The notes under the pieces were generated by a model, which was not told where the DNA came from, searched no databases, and worked only from the letters and a program-made list of their open reading frames with translations. This document shows, piece after piece, positions 6,764-8,264 of a stretch of DNA of 8,264 bases. Position numbers and translations under genes: made by a program. The DNA is taken from positions 1-8,264 of the forward strand of contig CALMZT010000475.1 of assembly GCA_937870805.1 (NCBI GenBank), in the 5' to 3' direction. Positions within the stretch are counted from its first letter, which is position 1. Every line of letters starts with the position of its first letter. Origin of the DNA: an uncultured Chloroflexota bacterium (lineage in GTDB: Bacteria > Chloroflexota > Anaerolineae > Aggregatilineales > Phototrophicaceae).

Positions 6764-7531
6764 CTACTTCGGCGACATGCGAATCGCGCCATCAAGTCTT
6801 ATCGTTTCACCATTCAACATCTCGTTTTCGACAATCGCCTGAGCCAACTGCGCGTATTCTTCGGGGCGTCCGAGACGCGAGGGAAACGGTACCTGCTGAC
6901 CGAGCGAGATACGCGCGGGTTCGGGCAATGCCGCCAGCAGCGGCGTATCGAAGATGCCGGGCGCAATCGTCACCACACGGATGCCATCACGCGAAAGGTC
7001 GCGGGCGATGGGGAGCGTCATGCCAACAATGCCGCCCTTCGACGCCGAATACGCCGCCTGCCCAATTTGCCCATCAAACGCTGCTACTGATGCTGTGTTG
7101 ATAATGACGCCTCGTTCGTCACCGGAATTTGGCGCGTTATTTGCCATCGCCGTCGCTGCCAAACGGATGACATTGAATGTGCCGATGAGGTTGACCTTGA
7201 TGACGGTTTCAAACACTTCCAACGGATGAGGACCGTTTTTGCTTGTGGTACGCATCGCCATGCCAATGCCCGCGCAGTTGACGACGATGTTGAGGCTGCC
7301 GAACACGCTCAATGCGGTGTTGATGGCGTTTTGAATGTCGGCTTCGCTGGTGACATCGGCTTTGGCAAAACCTGTCGCGCCGCCGAGTTCTGATGCCAGT
7401 GCGCTGCCTTTTTCGTCGTCACGATCCACGATGATGACGTTTGCGCCATGTGCGACAAAACGACGCACGCACGCCTCGCCTAAACCTGATGCGCCGCCTG
7501 TGACGAGCGCGGTTGAACCTTGTAGCTGCAT
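6764..7531 (-). CDS. SDR-family 3-hydroxyacyl-CoA dehydrogenase (type II/HSD10-like)
   Basis: A classical short-chain dehydrogenase/reductase of 255 residues, expected to oxidise 3-hydroxyacyl-CoAs (for example 3-hydroxy-2-methylbutyryl-CoA) with NAD in fatty-acid or isoleucine breakdown. Visible motifs: TGGASGLG (11-18, cofactor-binding glycines), D36 at the end of strand two (favours NAD over NADP), NCAG (85-88), N114, catalytic S148 in NTASVAAFDGQIGQ, and Y161-x3-K165 in YSASKGG. The segments VNLIGTFNVIRLAA, GMTLPIARDL, APGIFDTPLL, and LNGETIRLDGAIRMSP at the C-terminus are close to the HSD17B10 subgroup, which makes this assignment stronger than a generic SDR call. ATG 7531 is preceded by AGGAG (7541-7545) 9 nt upstream. 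It is followed by the HNH gene in the same direction. The substrate range is inferred from family resemblance only. Confidence 0.9.
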   Translation of the reverse strand: MQLQGSTALVTGGASGLGEACVRRFVAHGANVIIVDRDDEKGSALASELGGATGFAKADVTSEADIQNAINTALSVFGSLNIVVNCAGIGMAMRTTSKNGPHPLEVFETVIKVNLIGTFNVIRLAATAMANNAPNSGDERGVIINTASVAAFDGQIGQAAYSASKGGIVGMTLPIARDLSRDGIRVVTIAPGIFDTPLLAALPEPARISLGQQVPFPSRLGRPEEYAQLAQAIVENEMLNGETIRLDGAIRMSPK

Positions 7532-7569
7532 AAGAAGATGCTCCTGAAATGAAATAGTTTGGGAGAGCC

Positions 7570-7591
7570 GTCAGTTATTGGTTGTCAGTTT
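7570..7591. repeat. Left copy of TGTCAGTTT-type inverted flank
   Basis: This 22-bp segment ending in TGTCAGTTT matches the reverse complement of 7841-7862 at 17 of 22 positions, with the inner 9 bases exact. CAGTT-rich tracts like this are frequent in intergenic DNA of Chloroflexota and cyanobacteria, so chance or a general repeat family is possible. Confidence 0.45.
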
Positions 7592-7681
7592 ATGCAGCAG
7601 TGCCACTGAATATTCAAAACGTCCAGCCAGGTAATTTTGGAAACCCAGATGCAGTTTAACGATTCAAGACGGAAATTCCCA

Positions 7682-7741
7682 TGTAGGGGCGCACCAACGT
7701 GTGCGCCTGATACAGGGCAGACACATTGGTCTGCCCCTACA
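7682..7741. repeat. Complete two-hairpin palindromic intergenic repeat
   Basis: Outer arms TGTAGGGG (7682-7689) and CCCCTACA (7734-7741) are exact complements. Inside are two hairpins. The first is GGCGCAC (7688-7694), loop CAACGT, GTGCGCC (7701-7707). The second is GGGCAGAC (7715-7722), loop ACATTG, GTCTGCCC (7729-7736). The whole can fold as a three-way junction, with a few G/C bases shared between stems. It looks like a REP/MITE-type dispersed element with no coding capacity. The loop and lead of hairpin one recur at 1054-1077. Confidence 0.85.
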
Positions 7742-7840
7742 CAGATGTCCCTATCTAATCGTATAAGAACGCAATTAAGACATTACCCAATTGTTTGGCT
7801 ATCAGCATAAAATCCTGCTGTACTCAACGTATGGAACTGT

Positions 7841-7862
7841 AAACTGACACCTGAAAACTGAA
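7841..7862. repeat. Right copy of TGTCAGTTT-type inverted flank
   Basis: Begins AAACTGACA, the exact inverse of the TGTCAGTTT at 7583-7591. Over 22 bp the two agree at 17 positions. It ends 4 bp before the stop codon of the neighbouring minus-strand gene. Confidence 0.45.
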
Positions 7863-7866
7863 GACT

Positions 7867-8264
7867 CTACACTTTGCCGAGTTCTTCAACGGAGAAGTCT
7901 AACGCAACAAAGTAGGAGTTGTCGATGAGCAGGAGTTTGTAAAGGCGCGAACGTCCGTGTTCATCTTCGGAGTCTGCTGCTTCGCCGTCGATCAGCTTGT
8001 GTTCGACTTTGTGATGCTCAAAGACTTTTGCCATGCGTTCGGCAAGCGGCTTCGGCATTCGTCCGAGTAAGCCGCCGCCCGACGACAGCAGATCAACCAA
8101 CGGCTGCGTAAGTTCGAGGTATTCGACAAACTGACGCCAATGTCCAAAGGTGCTGACATGCGCCTGTTCGATGTCCAGAATCAGTTCGTGGACATTTTGC
8201 GGCTTGCCACGAAAGAACACGGCGACAGGTGGAAAATTGTACTGATAAAGCAGTGGATGATCGG
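7867..8264 (-). CDS. Unrecognised protein, C-terminal part (5'-truncated at right edge)
   Basis: A minus-strand frame ending at TAG (7867-7869) and open to the right edge, giving about 132 residues. A GTG at 8220 is a possible start, but the frame continues upstream with protein-like sequence (DHPLLYQYNFPPVAVFFRGK), so the real start is probably outside the window. The sequence is soluble in character, with no membrane segment. There is an amphipathic stretch (VHELILDIEQAHVSTFGHW), a glycine-rich turn (LLSSGGGLLGRMPKP), a charged acidic loop (EAADSEDEHGRS) and a strand-like end (RLYKLLLIDNSYFVALDF). I do not recognise the family and assign no function. Codon use looks like that of the SDR gene, so it is probably a resident chromosomal gene. 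Confidence 0.7.
   Translation of the reverse strand, partial: DHPLLYQYNFPPVAVFFRGKPQNVHELILDIEQAHVSTFGHWRQFVEYLELTQPLVDLLSSGGGLLGRMPKPLAERMAKVFEHHKVEHKLIDGEAADSEDEHGRSRLYKLLLIDNSYFVALDFSVEELGKV

Larger units (their letters stand above)
7532..7866. other. Intergenic region with palindromic repeat
   Basis: A 335-bp gene-free stretch between two minus-strand genes. It holds the ribosome site of the SDR gene (AGGAG, 7541-7545), the two-hairpin repeat at 7682-7741, and a pair of inverted flanking repeats (7570-7591 and 7841-7862). The promoter for the SDR gene should lie here, but the best -10 candidate on the minus strand (TATACG, 7760-7765) is only a partial match and is not annotated. Confidence 0.6.

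Noticed and set aside
6554..7090. 178-codon plus-strand frame across the HNH/SDR junction
   Set aside because: Opposite two well-supported minus-strand genes, Arg/His-rich translation without motifs.
7682..7741. CRISPR-like or tRNA-like cloverleaf
   Set aside because: Only one complete copy, no spacer periodicity, and the stems do not match tRNA arm lengths or conserved bases; it fits a palindromic intergenic repeat.

Overview
The window looks like a moderately GC-rich bacterial chromosome segment, most likely from Chloroflexota (Anaerolineae-like). This placement is an inference. It rests on the overall protein flavour and on intergenic TAGGGG/CCCCTA hairpin repeats of a kind common in that phylum and in cyanobacteria. 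No rRNA or other taxonomic marker is present to confirm it.

Layout from left to right. (1) The 3' part of a sugar nucleotidyltransferase with a C-terminal left-handed beta-helix (GlmU-like), cut by the left edge. (2) A 353-bp gene-free stretch holding a half-copy of an intergenic hairpin repeat. (3) A plus-strand cluster: sucA (2-oxoglutarate dehydrogenase E1), a small two-gene toxin-antitoxin-like module (a ribbon-helix-helix-like antitoxin overlapping a RelE/ParE-like toxin), then sucB (dihydrolipoamide succinyltransferase E2). The spacings are 64 bp, an 11-bp overlap and 3 bp. (4) A 313-bp convergent intergenic region rich in palindromes. (5) Two minus-strand genes probably read together: an SDR-family 3-hydroxyacyl-CoA dehydrogenase (type II/HSD10-like) followed 13 bp later by a small HNH-nuclease-like protein. 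(6) A 335-bp gene-free stretch carrying a complete two-hairpin palindromic repeat. (7) The C-terminal part of an unrecognised minus-strand protein cut by the right edge.

Functionally, SucA and SucB are the first two components of the TCA-cycle 2-oxoglutarate dehydrogenase complex. The third (E3, lipoamide dehydrogenase) is not in the window. The SDR would act on short or branched 3-hydroxyacyl-CoAs, so the window is mostly central carbon and acyl-CoA metabolism.

The most unusual element is the toxin-antitoxin-like pair between sucA and sucB. It has what looks like its own extended -10 promoter, flanked by a 7-bp inverted repeat that could be an autoregulatory operator. The likely sucB ribosome binding site lies inside the 3' end of the toxin gene. 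If these readings are right, E2 expression would be partly under the control of the toxin-antitoxin promoter and coupled to toxin translation.
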